Of a stretch of DNA of 46,623 bases, positions 17,035 to 25,629 are shown in pieces. Both the position numbers and the translations under genes were made by a program. The notes beneath the pieces are model-generated. The model saw only the letters and a list, made by a program, of their open reading frames with translations, made no database searches and had not been told where the DNA came from. Numbering within the stretch: the first letter of the stretch is position 1; each line of letters starts with the position of its first letter. The stretch is from Gammaproteobacteria bacterium (GTDB lineage: Bacteria; Pseudomonadota; Gammaproteobacteria; Arenicellales; UBA868). The stretch covers positions 1-46,623 of the forward strand of contig JAKUQS010000022.1 in NCBI GenBank assembly GCA_022451485.1, read 5' to 3'.

Positions 17035-17811
17035 TCAATCCCCGAATGTGCGGCATAACAAGCCGCCATCGGCGATGATCACTTCACCGCTGACAAATGC
17101 ACCGGCATCGCTGGCCAGCATCAGAACTGGCCCAACCATGTCTCCCACTTCTCCCCATCGTTTCAGTGCCGTGCGATCAGAAAACTTCTTTTTTTCCTCA
17201 TCACTGAGAAGGCTCATCGGCATATCTGTGAGAACTGGCCCTGGTGCGAGGCAGTTCACCGTAACACCCGCCGGCCCGAGCTCTAATGTTTGTGCGCGCA
17301 TCATACCGACCAACCCAGCCTTAGTTGCGGAATAAATACCTCGAGCATGATTTGACGCAAAAGCCAAAATACTGGACACATAAACCACTCGACCCCAACC
17401 ATTCGCAACCATTGATGGAACGAACGCTCTCGTCAAACGCATCTGGCTCGTGAGATTGATTTCGATCATTGCATCCCAGTTGCTGTCGGTCGTTTCCAAC
17501 AGAGTCTGGGGGTAATTGACACCAGCATTATTGACGAGGATGTCGACTTTTCCGAAATCACGCAACACTGTCTTAACGAGTTCATCTACGCTTGCTCGAT
17601 CCGACATATCCACTCGGTAAAATTCAACACGACCTGACACCGTCCCTCGCATATCATCCACCACCAGCTCCAAATCCTTTTCGTTACGTGCCGCCAACAC
17701 TACATCGGCGCCGGCCTCAGCCAAGCCTCTCGCAATCGCCCGCCCGATACCTCGACTCGCCCCCGTCACCAATGCCGTGCGGCCCTCAAGATTGAACAGT
17801 TTTTCGTACAT
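17035..17811 (-). CDS. Short-chain dehydrogenase/reductase
   Basis: A 258-aa classical SDR. The N-terminus MYEKLFNLEGRTALVTG is that of gluconate/2-deoxy-gluconate dehydrogenase-like SDRs. GASRGIG is near residue 17, NNAGVN near 94, and catalytic Ser, Tyr and Lys lie in VSSILAF and YSATKAGL (about 143-162). Relatives oxidise sugar acids such as gluconate or 2-keto-3-deoxy acids. It follows the amidase on the same strand with an 85-bp gap and is convergent with the epimerase gene. Confidence 0.92.
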   Translation of the reverse strand: MYEKLFNLEGRTALVTGASRGIGRAIARGLAEAGADVVLAARNEKDLELVVDDMRGTVSGRVEFYRVDMSDRASVDELVKTVLRDFGKVDILVNNAGVNYPQTLLETTDSNWDAMIEINLTSQMRLTRAFVPSMVANGWGRVVYVSSILAFASNHARGIYSATKAGLVGMMRAQTLELGPAGVTVNCLAPGPVLTDMPMSLLSDEEKKKFSDRTALKRWGEVGDMVGPVLMLASDAGAFVSGEVIIADGGLLCRTFGD

Positions 17812-17896
17812 GGTTGTCGTTTACTCTCTTTCGATAGCTAATTAAATTACGCCAACCGGCAAATAGGTTGCCACCCAACGGGGTTGTCCACGTCGC

Positions 17897-19252
17897 TTAG
17901 CCTGTCACAAGCGGAGGCGCCTTTTGATGCCAGTCGGTTGCTGATTGATACGCATATCCCGCCCGAAACAAAACTCCCTCTTCAAAAGGTCGGCCGTTCA
18001 ATAGCAGTCCAATCGGAAGCCCTTCGGGCGACAATCCGCAAGGAATCGATAAACCGGGTAGACAGGCCCATGAAAAAGGAAAAGTGAAACGTGTTAGATG
18101 ATGCGTAGTTGCCAACATATTCTGACTGTCAACCAGGCTCGGTGCAGTCACAGGCGCAGTTGGCGACACAATGATATCGACTTCATGAAGCACTCGATCA
18201 ATAACTCGATCCCACCGCGCCTTGTGGCGTAGCGCCTCGGCATAATCACGGCCTGATACGTCTCGTCCTAAAAGAATCCGATCATGCACGTCTGTTCCAA
18301 ACCGCTCGGGTTCCGCTTCGATCCGTTCACGGTGATATTCATACGCATCTGCCCACACCATCGGCATGACTTCGGCATGGATCGTTTCAGCCCCTTCAAG
18401 CCGCACAGGCTTAACAATTGCACCAGCTGCCTCAAGCATTTTTACTCCGATCTCAACCGCTTCACCGACTCCGGGCCCCAAATCATCAAAAAAATAAGCT
18501 TCGGGTAGCCCAAGAGATAATCCTTTTACGCCATGACCGAGGGTTGCCAAGTAGTTGTCCCAGGTGTGACGAACAGAATTAACATCACTGTCATCATAGA
18601 AAGCCATCACAGCAAAGAGGCGCGCGACAACATCTACGGAGAGGCCCAGTGGACCGACTGTATCAATCGCAGGACAAATCTGGGTTTTGCTACCGCTCAT
18701 CGGGATCGACCCTAAAGAAGGTCGAAGGCCCGTGACTCCATTGAGCGCAGCGGGAGTTCTCACTGAACCACCCGTATCGGACCCAACCGCTCCGACACAC
18801 ATGCGTGCCGCTACAGCCGCGCCTGCGCCGCCGCTAGACCCGCTCGGAATATGCTCCGTATTCCACGGATTTCGCGTCGGCCCAAAATGGGGATTCTGAG
18901 TAGTCGAGCCGAACGCAAACTCATGCAGATTTGTCTTACCCACAATGACAGCGCCTGCTGCTCGCAAGGCGCTCACAATAGAGGCATCTTCGTTAGGAAC
19001 GTAATGCCTGAAAAACTCTGTTCCGTTCGTACAGGGGACTCCCGCGACATCGATACAGTCTTTTACCGACACCGGCATTCCCGCTAAAAGTCCCTGGACA
19101 TCACCACGTCTTATCGCGGACTCAACCGCCCGTGCCTGTTGCTGAGCACTATCTGCCATCACCGTAACATAAGCATTAACCTCGCCATCAAAACGATCAA
19201 TATGATCAAGACAGGATTCGGTGACTTCGATTGGAAAATATGCAGTCGTCAT
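17897..19252 (-). CDS. Amidase signature family hydrolase
   Basis: About 451 aa, the normal length for amidase-signature (AS) enzymes, which hydrolyse amide bonds with a Ser-cisSer-Lys triad. The Lys is in MPVSVKDCIDVAG (about residue 71), the cis-Ser in the SGSSGGAGAAVA glycine-serine loop, and the nucleophile Ser in GSDTGGSVRTPAA (about 168). GatA is a paralogue, but no gatB/gatC is nearby, so this is a catabolic amidase of unknown substrate. I choose ATG 19252 rather than 19285 because a strong GGAGGA lies nine bases ahead of it. It heads a short minus-strand run with the SDR. Confidence 0.93.
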   Translation of the reverse strand: MTTAYFPIEVTESCLDHIDRFDGEVNAYVTVMADSAQQQARAVESAIRRGDVQGLLAGMPVSVKDCIDVAGVPCTNGTEFFRHYVPNEDASIVSALRAAGAVIVGKTNLHEFAFGSTTQNPHFGPTRNPWNTEHIPSGSSGGAGAAVAARMCVGAVGSDTGGSVRTPAALNGVTGLRPSLGSIPMSGSKTQICPAIDTVGPLGLSVDVVARLFAVMAFYDDSDVNSVRHTWDNYLATLGHGVKGLSLGLPEAYFFDDLGPGVGEAVEIGVKMLEAAGAIVKPVRLEGAETIHAEVMPMVWADAYEYHRERIEAEPERFGTDVHDRILLGRDVSGRDYAEALRHKARWDRVIDRVLHEVDIIVSPTAPVTAPSLVDSQNMLATTHHLTRFTFPFSWACLPGLSIPCGLSPEGLPIGLLLNGRPFEEGVLFRAGYAYQSATDWHQKAPPLVTG

Positions 19253-19260
19253 GACTTGAG

Positions 19261-19267
19261 TTCCTCC
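19261..19267 (-). promoter_or_regulatory. Strong ribosome-binding site fixing the amidase start
   Basis: GGAGGAA on the minus strand is spaced about nine bases from the ATG at 19252. The upstream ATG at 19285 has no comparable site. Confidence 0.7.
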
Positions 19268-19448
19268 AGGGCCTGTTAACCCCATGACAGTATTGATTTC
19301 TTTCCGCGCTTACAACCTCACGACTACCGGGGTGACACTATACTCATTTAGGAATACCCTTAAGCCATGATGCGACACCATAACCGGTTTCACCAAGCAT
19401 TCAATTAACAACGCGACGTCCCAGTGGGATCATCCAAGGAATACGACC

Positions 19449-20249
19449 ATGAAGCAACAAAATCTGCGACGCTTGTTCCGCAAAGAGGGCCTTAAAGTGG
19501 GCCATGCCCTCTTCGAATTCAATACACCCGGAATTGGGCAGATTTTGAGCGTCTCGGGAGTCGACTTTGTCTTTCTCGATATGGAGCACTCGGGCTTTGG
19601 GATGATGGAAACCAAGCAACTGATCGCCTACCTGCGAGCAGGTGACCTACCGGTGCTCGTTCGACCACCTTCAAAAAGCTACCACCATATCGCTCGCGTC
19701 CTTGACGTCGGTGCCGATGGAGTGATGCTACCGATGGTGGCAAACGCCGATGAAGCTCTCCAAGCACTCTCCCATTTGCGCTATCCCCCACAGGGCCATC
19801 GTGGTGTAGCTATTGGCATCGCGCACGACGGATACGCCCCCGCACCCCCATCGCGCACACTGGCAGCCGCCAATAGACGTATCGCGATGGCGGCCTTGAT
19901 CGAAACCGCCGAAGGTGTCGACAACATTGATAAGATTGCCGCAACGCCGGGAGTCGACTGTTTATGGCTGGGGCATTTTGATTTGAGTGCGTCGCTCGGC
20001 GTCCCTGGGCAATTCGAACATCCCGATTTTGTTACCGCAGAGCGTAAAATTCGACGGGCAGCGAATCGCCATTCGAAAGCACTCGGCTTTCTGGTCACCG
20101 ACGCAGATCAAGGCGCGCAATCTTATGCAAAAGGCTACGATGTGATTTGTTATCAACTCGATGTCGGCGCTTACCGTGATGCAATGACGCATGGGATCGC
20201 TCAACTGCGCTCTGCCTGTGCTAAACGAAAACCTCGATCAAAGGATTAA
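19449..20249 (+). CDS. HpcH/HpaI-family class II aldolase (first copy)
   Basis: A 266-aa TIM-barrel aldolase of the HpaI/GarL/RhmA family, which reversibly cleave 2-oxo-3-deoxy acids to pyruvate and an aldehyde. Catalytic His is in LDMEHSGFG (about residue 43), Arg in LVRPPS (about 71), and metal ligands Glu in ALIETAEG and Asp in LGHFDLSASLG. The Gln two residues before the Glu in HpaI is Leu here, and the Ala before the Asp is Phe, so substrate choice may differ. The ATG follows an AAGGA site and is translationally close to the next gene (4 bp). Confidence 0.92.
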   Translation: MKQQNLRRLFRKEGLKVGHALFEFNTPGIGQILSVSGVDFVFLDMEHSGFGMMETKQLIAYLRAGDLPVLVRPPSKSYHHIARVLDVGADGVMLPMVANADEALQALSHLRYPPQGHRGVAIGIAHDGYAPAPPSRTLAAANRRIAMAALIETAEGVDNIDKIAATPGVDCLWLGHFDLSASLGVPGQFEHPDFVTAERKIRRAANRHSKALGFLVTDADQGAQSYAKGYDVICYQLDVGAYRDAMTHGIAQLRSACAKRKPRSKD

Positions 20250-20253
20250 AAAC

Positions 20254-21303
20254 ATGACTAAGTTTCGAGTCGCGCTGTCCGGACATTTCCAAGACGGGGA
20301 GGGTAAACCTGCCCTACCCGATTTTGATCTTCAACCTCTCGACGCAGATCCAGACATCGAATACTTTTTTGTGGATGCGGATCCAACGACCAACACCATG
20401 ATTGGAACCTCCCTTGAAGGGGTTGATGCACTAATTCTCCTGGACGAGTTATTTTCCAAGGATAGTATCCCCTCTGATGGACGGCTCAGTGTCATCGCGC
20501 GTTACGGCGTAGGTTTTGACAGTGTCGATGTGACGGCATGCACTGCAAACGGAATCGCGGTCGGCATTACCCCCGACGGTGTCCGGCGCCCCGTTGCGGT
20601 TGCAGTCCTAACATTTATTCTCGCCCTCGCAGGACGTCTACTCGAAAAGGATGCTCTAGTACGCAGTCATCATGACTTTTCAATTCGTGGACCTTACATG
20701 GGGCAAGGATTGGTTGGAAAGACACTGGCTTCGGTCGGGCTTGGCAATATCGGTGCCGAAGTGTTTCGACTATGCCGACCTCTAGACATGAATTTTATAG
20801 CCCACGATCCGTGGGCTGACCCAACGATTGCCGAAGAGCTCGGTATCGAATTGGTTGCCCTTGATACCGTTTTTGAACAAGGCGACTTTGTGACTTTAAA
20901 CACGCCTTATTCTGAAGAAACCCACCACCTGGTCAATGGCCAACGACTCGCCCTAATGAAACCCACGGCTTACCTGATCAATACATCACGGGGGGGGGTT
21001 GTTGATCAACCGGCCCTGGTGGAAAGCCTTAAACGCGGCGCCATCGCCGGCGCTGGACTTGACGTGTTTGATCCTGAACCACCGCAAAAGGATGAGCCCT
21101 TACTCGAGCTGGATAACGTGATACTTGCACCGCACGCGCTTTGTTTTACCGAACAGTGTATAGCTGGCATCGGCGCCAACGACATCAGGATTATTCTATC
21201 CGTCAAGCAGGGAGAGATTCCTGCTGGTTTAGTTGATCCAGCGGTGGCAGAAAGTTTGATCTTTCGGGATAAGCTAGAAATCTATCGCGACCTATTTTCC
21301 TGA
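20254..21303 (+). CDS. D-isomer-specific 2-hydroxyacid dehydrogenase
   Basis: A 349-aa NAD-dependent dehydrogenase of the SerA/DdlH/GhrB superfamily, interconverting 2-hydroxy and 2-oxo acids. The Rossmann loop is GLGNIGAEVFRL (about 173), the active Arg is in INTSRGGVVDQ (about 248), Glu in DVFDPEPPQ and His in APHALCF (about 295). The ATG at 20254 follows an AAGGA overlapping the previous stop; the in-frame extension to 20191 lies inside the aldolase gene and is rejected. The codons for Ser-Arg-Gly-Gly-Val contain a run of nine G. It likely handles a product of the upstream aldolase (inference). Confidence 0.93.
   Translation: MTKFRVALSGHFQDGEGKPALPDFDLQPLDADPDIEYFFVDADPTTNTMIGTSLEGVDALILLDELFSKDSIPSDGRLSVIARYGVGFDSVDVTACTANGIAVGITPDGVRRPVAVAVLTFILALAGRLLEKDALVRSHHDFSIRGPYMGQGLVGKTLASVGLGNIGAEVFRLCRPLDMNFIAHDPWADPTIAEELGIELVALDTVFEQGDFVTLNTPYSEETHHLVNGQRLALMKPTAYLINTSRGGVVDQPALVESLKRGAIAGAGLDVFDPEPPQKDEPLLELDNVILAPHALCFTEQCIAGIGANDIRIILSVKQGEIPAGLVDPAVAESLIFRDKLEIYRDLFS
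20990..20998 (+). repeat. Nine-G homopolymer inside an active-site motif
   Basis: The run of nine G encodes the Arg-Gly-Gly part of NTSRGGVVD. It is in frame as given. Gain or loss of one base would truncate the enzyme after its active-site Arg region. Confidence 0.8.
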
Positions 21304-21345
21304 TTCTGACTTCACCCGCTTTAGCGAGCATCAATTAGGTACCAC

Positions 21346-22032
21346 CTATTCAACATAGCGTACCTTATCTGAACTCAAGTAATCATCTACCCACGGCATG
21401 TGCGTAAGTCCGCTTTTAACCTTGGCTTCAAGAGCCGCCTCCATGTTCCGAAGCTCAACGAGCTTATCAATCACAGTTCCAGCCTGATTCCGAGCGATGA
21501 CCACAACTCCATCGCGATCACCGACAAGCAAATCACCTGGGTGAATGACCGAATCACCCAACGCCACGGGTAAGCCAATCGATCCAGGTCCACGTGAATA
21601 AGGAGAATTCGGCGAGACTCCCGCACAGAAGACGGGGATATCGGCCTCGAGAATCCCTTCGACATCACGAACCAATCCGTCCGTCACCACAGCAGCAAGG
21701 CCTTTGTTCTTTGCCATTACCGCCACATTGTCGCCAATGATCGCTGCCCCATCATAGCCAGCAGTTGAAATCACCAAAACATCACCCGGGGAGGCTAGTG
21801 CAATCGCCGGCTGAACCGGCAACATGTCTCTCGGTTCCGCCTGCGCCGTCATCGCGACTCCGGTAAAACTCATACCGTTAGTTAGTGGTTTGATCCGGTA
21901 TCCCAGTGCCCCGGTGCCATTTTGCGAATCCACGATAAAACCGGTCGGAACGCCACCAAGCGCTTCAATATGCGCAGGTTCTGGGCGAGGAAATTTCTTT
22001 CGAACGGTAAGAAGGACAGGTTCTCCAATCAT
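21346..22032 (-). CDS. RraA-family aldolase-like protein (second copy)
   Basis: About 228 aa, RraA/HMG aldolase fold. It shows the Arg-Asp pair in VVTDGLVRDVEG (about residue 125) and GDRDGVVVI near the C-terminus. The acidic residue expected two positions after Arg-Asp-x is Gly. It is longer than copy one because of an N-terminal stretch (KKFPRPEPAHIEAL), typical of the annotated 4-carboxy-4-hydroxy-2-oxoadipate aldolase/RraA group. The ATG at 22032 has AGGA six bases upstream, so the 16-codon extension to 22080 is not used. It lies alone on the minus strand among catabolic genes. Confidence 0.9.
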   Translation of the reverse strand: MIGEPVLLTVRKKFPRPEPAHIEALGGVPTGFIVDSQNGTGALGYRIKPLTNGMSFTGVAMTAQAEPRDMLPVQPAIALASPGDVLVISTAGYDGAAIIGDNVAVMAKNKGLAAVVTDGLVRDVEGILEADIPVFCAGVSPNSPYSRGPGSIGLPVALGDSVIHPGDLLVGDRDGVVVIARNQAGTVIDKLVELRNMEAALEAKVKSGLTHMPWVDDYLSSDKVRYVE

Positions 22033-22177
22033 AATGATTCCTAAGGTAAAGTGACCATTCACGTGCTTTTGTTGCACCACGCGTGAAAAAATAGTTTATT
22101 ACACAATCATCATCAGCACCTCATAAAAACAACACCCAAAGAATGGGCATTACCTACCGCACGAGGACATCGATTCC

Positions 22178-23209
22178 GTGAACATCGACCATCGCAAACT
22201 TACCGCTGTTGCTGAACGTATTTTCACCGCTATCGGGTGCGAACCAGCCGAAGCCGAAATCATCTCGAAGTTACTGGTAACAGCTAACCTTGTCGGTCAT
22301 GATTCTCATGGCGTAGCCCGAATACCCCGCTACGTAGAATACTGTCGAAAGGGTGAAGTCGTGCCCAATCAAAAAGCAACGACCACCTTCGAAAACGACC
22401 AGATTGCCATATACAACGGCAACAAAGGTTTTGGGCAGTCGATCGGCTTGCAAATCATGACCGCTGGTATTCAGAAAGCCAAAACGAGTGGCCTCGCCAT
22501 GATCGGCGTCGGTAACGTGGGGCACCTTGGTCGCATTGGTGATTGGGCGGAAATGGCCATTGATGCAGGACAGGTCTCAATGCACTTCGTGAACACTTCA
22601 GGCGCCGGCATGACCGTGGCGCCGTTTGGGGGTGTCGAGAGTCGCTACGCGACCAACCCGATCTCCATCGGTATGCCTAATCCTGCAGGCGAGTCTGTGG
22701 TATTCGATGCCGCAACCTCCATGCTTGCCGAAGGAAAAATTATGGTGGCACGCAACAAGGGGGTCGAACTGCCGGACGGCGCTCTGACGGGAAGCGATGG
22801 CTCGCCTACCAATGATCCTAACGCCCTCTATGAAACACCAAGCGCAGTAATGAACTCAATGGGCGCTCACAAAGGCTCTGGTCTAGCGATCATGGCTGAT
22901 CTTCTGGCCGGCACCCTTGGCGGCGGCGGATGCGCCACGCCCGGAGTCGCCGGTTTAGCCAACGGCATGTTGTCCATATTAATTGATCCCAACATATTCG
23001 CGGACTCCACCGACGTTCAAACGGAAACGGCTCGATTTACCGACTGGGTTCGGTCGGCGCGCCCCGCTGATGCCGCGAAGCCGGTACTCCTTCCGGGGGA
23101 TCCGGAGCGCAACACACGGGCTGAGAGAGAAAATAATGGGATACCACTTGATGAGACCACCTGGCGTTTGATTGAAGAAACCGCTGCCAGTCTCGATGTG
23201 TCCACCTAA
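22178..23209 (+). CDS. Ldh family oxidoreductase (malate/L-lactate dehydrogenase-like, first copy)
   Basis: A 343-aa member of the non-Rossmann NAD(P) dehydrogenases that include YlbC/AllD, ComC sulfolactate dehydrogenase, 2,3-diketogulonate reductase and piperidine-carboxylate reductase. Signature residues are in VGHDSHGVARIPRY (about residue 45), GNVGHLGRIGDW (about 115) and MGAHKGSGLAIMADLL (about 230). The GTG start has GAGGA nine bases upstream. It is 54 bp before a UxaA-type dehydratase, so a hydroxy-acid or sugar-acid substrate is likely. Confidence 0.92.
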   Translation: MNIDHRKLTAVAERIFTAIGCEPAEAEIISKLLVTANLVGHDSHGVARIPRYVEYCRKGEVVPNQKATTTFENDQIAIYNGNKGFGQSIGLQIMTAGIQKAKTSGLAMIGVGNVGHLGRIGDWAEMAIDAGQVSMHFVNTSGAGMTVAPFGGVESRYATNPISIGMPNPAGESVVFDAATSMLAEGKIMVARNKGVELPDGALTGSDGSPTNDPNALYETPSAVMNSMGAHKGSGLAIMADLLAGTLGGGGCATPGVAGLANGMLSILIDPNIFADSTDVQTETARFTDWVRSARPADAAKPVLLPGDPERNTRAERENNGIPLDETTWRLIEETAASLDVST

Positions 23210-23263
23210 AAACATCGACAACATGCTCAAACGCCCGTATTTACGAATAAAAGGATTCCCAAC

Positions 23264-24790
23264 GTGAACGAACCAAACACAAACATCATACGATTAAGTC
23301 AAAACGACAATGTGGTCGTTGCGCGAACCGAACTCCCTCCCGGAGAGTCAGTTGGAGGATCCAACATCGTTACCAATGAACATATTGGAGCTGGCCATAA
23401 AATTGCAACAGAGAACATCACTAAAGGAGATCTGATCAAGAAATACGATCAGGTCATCGGCGTCGCTGCTAGCAATATTGTGGCTGGTGAACACGTCCAT
23501 ACACATAACTGCGCGATTAATACATTCGAACGAGATTACCGCTTCTCCGAAGCAATCAAGGCAACCGGTCTATATCCAATTCAGGAACGCGCCACGTTTC
23601 AGGGCTTTGTCCGAGACGATGGGCGCGTCGCAACGCGCAACTACATTGGCGTTTTAACTAGTGTCAACTGTTCAGCCACTGTCGCACGACATATCGCCGC
23701 GCAATTCTCCGACGAAATACTCGCAGACTTTCCAAACGTCGATGGCGTAATCGCCCTGACACACGACTATGGCTGCGGGGGCTGTGCGGGAATGGGTTTA
23801 AATTACATTCAGCGCACTATTTCTGGCTATGCCAAGCATCCCAATTTTCACTCCGTCTTAATTCTAGGGTTAGGCTGCGAGGCGAACCAGATAGGCGCGA
23901 TGATGAATACGGAGAAACTTAATCCCAGCGACAAATTACACGCGTTCACCATTCAGGACAGCGGCGGTAGCGCAGCGACTGTGGACCGCGGCATGGCGTA
24001 TATTCGTGAACTCTTACCGGATGCTAACCGCGCGCGCAGAGAAACACGACCTGCAGCTGATCTTATTTTGGCATTGGAATGTGGGGGCTCTGATGGCTAC
24101 TCCGGCATTTCCGCCAACCCTGCCCTCGGGGCAGCCGCGGACCTGCTGGTCAAACATGGGGGTACAGCCTGCCTTGGAGAGACTCCGGAGATCTATGGCG
24201 CAGAACATCTCCTGACTCGACGTGCCGTCACCGAAGAGGTTGGGAAAAAACTTGTGGACAGAATCAAGTGGTGGGAAGACTACACTCGCAACAATGGTGC
24301 TGAGATGAACAACAATCCATCTCCGGGCAATAAAGCCGGCGGCCTTACGACCATTCTCGAAAAGTCGCTGGGTGCCGTTGCCAAAGGTGGCACAACAGAC
24401 TTAGTTGATGTCTACCATTATGCCGAGCCCATTACCCAAAAAGGCTTTGTCTTTATGGACACTCCGGGGTACGACCCCGCGTCAATCACTGGCATGGTGG
24501 CTGGAGGCGCTAACATTACCTGTTTCACGACAGGCCGTGGCTCGGTGTATGGGGGAAAACCCGTACCCAGCCTAAAATTAGCGACCAACACGGCCATGTA
24601 TCACCGCATGGAACCTGACATGGACGTCAATTGTGGGCGCATCATAGATGGTGACGCGACAGTTGAATCCGTCGGTGAAGAAATCTTTGCGACCATTCTG
24701 GAATGCGCGTCCGGCAAGCAGTCAAAGTCAGAAGCTTTCGGCATGGGAGAGGACGAGTTTGTGCCCTGGACAGTCGGCGCCATTCTTTAA
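23264..24790 (+). CDS. UxaA-family altronate/sugar-acid dehydratase
   Basis: A 508-aa full-length UxaA-like dehydratase with an N-terminal SAF domain (residues about 1-95, LSQNDNVVVARTELPPGE) and a large C-terminal domain. The metal/active region shows HDYGCGGCAGMG (about 167) and LGLGCEANQIG (about 205), with ALECGGSDGYSGI near 280; family enzymes use Fe(II) to dehydrate altronate or galactarate to a 2-keto-3-deoxy acid. Exact substrate unknown. GTG start with AAAAGGA spaced well. Its product type would suit the HpaI, DapA-like and FAH enzymes nearby. Confidence 0.93.
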   Translation: MNEPNTNIIRLSQNDNVVVARTELPPGESVGGSNIVTNEHIGAGHKIATENITKGDLIKKYDQVIGVAASNIVAGEHVHTHNCAINTFERDYRFSEAIKATGLYPIQERATFQGFVRDDGRVATRNYIGVLTSVNCSATVARHIAAQFSDEILADFPNVDGVIALTHDYGCGGCAGMGLNYIQRTISGYAKHPNFHSVLILGLGCEANQIGAMMNTEKLNPSDKLHAFTIQDSGGSAATVDRGMAYIRELLPDANRARRETRPAADLILALECGGSDGYSGISANPALGAAADLLVKHGGTACLGETPEIYGAEHLLTRRAVTEEVGKKLVDRIKWWEDYTRNNGAEMNNNPSPGNKAGGLTTILEKSLGAVAKGGTTDLVDVYHYAEPITQKGFVFMDTPGYDPASITGMVAGGANITCFTTGRGSVYGGKPVPSLKLATNTAMYHRMEPDMDVNCGRIIDGDATVESVGEEIFATILECASGKQSKSEAFGMGEDEFVPWTVGAIL

Positions 24791-24829
24791 ACAAGACAGG
24801 TCAAGCGACCGCTTATGGTGGTAAGGAAT

Positions 24830-25591
24830 ATGCTCACCCAAGAACAAGTCACCCAATATCATCGAGACGGTTATGTCGTGCCGGATTTTCGACTCCCTCC
24901 TGAAACGCTGGACTCCATACGAGCGGATCATGCTCGGCTAGTCAACTGCCATCCCGAGTTCGACAATTATTGCCCTACCGTGCTGGCTTACGATCTTGCT
25001 TTTCTAAATTACGTACGCATTCCAGAAATACTGGACATGGTGGAACAATTGATTGGGAATGATTTCGCCTTGTGGAACTCCAGCTTCTTCGCAAAACCTG
25101 CACAGGGTGGTCAGGCGACGCCCTGGCACCAGGACGGCGAGTATTGGCCCCTCCGCCCTCTCGCAACCTGCACTGTGTGGATCGCCGTCGACGCTGCGAC
25201 GCGCGATAACGGATGTTTGCGTTTGATTCCCGGATCACATAAGGCTAAAACATTATGGAAACACAGAACCAACAATGCCCCTGACCTCACTTTAAACCAG
25301 GAACTTTTATCCAGTGAATTCGACGAGGAAAAGGCAGTCGACCTTGTGTTAGAAAGTGGCCAAATGTCGCTACACGATATCTATATGGTCCATGGCTCGG
25401 AAGCTAACCATTCTGAGCATTCGCGGCGCGGTATGACCCTCCGCTACTTTCCAACCACTTCTGTTTTTGATCGCACACTTGCCACTGAACGTGCGGTGGC
25501 TGGAAATTTCCTCGATCACAAAGATCGGACTTTATTTTTGATGCGTGGTGTCGATCGTTCCGGCGAAAACGACTTTCGACTGCGTTGGTAA
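24830..25591 (+). CDS. Phytanoyl-CoA dioxygenase family (PhyH) oxygenase, first copy
   Basis: About 253 aa, Fe(II)/2-oxoglutarate-dependent oxygenase. The iron ligands are His and Asp in TPWHQDGEYW (about residue 105) and His in SLHDIYMVHGSEANHS (about 192), with the 2-oxoglutarate-binding Arg in RRGMTLRYFP. I prefer ATG 24830 (MLTQEQVTQYHRDGYVV), the family's usual beginning, over ATG 24815, though neither has an ideally spaced ribosome site. It lies between dehydratase and DapA-like aldolase genes and may hydroxylate the substrate or remove an O-/N-alkyl group (inference). Confidence 0.92.
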   Translation: MLTQEQVTQYHRDGYVVPDFRLPPETLDSIRADHARLVNCHPEFDNYCPTVLAYDLAFLNYVRIPEILDMVEQLIGNDFALWNSSFFAKPAQGGQATPWHQDGEYWPLRPLATCTVWIAVDAATRDNGCLRLIPGSHKAKTLWKHRTNNAPDLTLNQELLSSEFDEEKAVDLVLESGQMSLHDIYMVHGSEANHSEHSRRGMTLRYFPTTSVFDRTLATERAVAGNFLDHKDRTLFLMRGVDRSGENDFRLRW

Positions 25592-25629
25592 TCAACATAA
25601 CTGAAGCACGGATACAGGATTCACAGACT

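Noticed and set aside
19386..19396. GGT-N3-ACCAA half-site upstream of the first HpaI aldolase
   Set aside because: Left half reads CCGGT rather than TTGGT; too weak to call a GntR site.
20191..20253. N-terminal extension of the D-2-hydroxyacid dehydrogenase
   Set aside because: It lies inside the aldolase gene in another frame; the ATG at 20254 has its own AAGGA site.
21336..21348. TAGGT-N3-ACCTA palindrome
   Set aside because: It resembles a GntR-like site, but it lies at a convergent gene end overlapping a stop codon, where an operator is unlikely.
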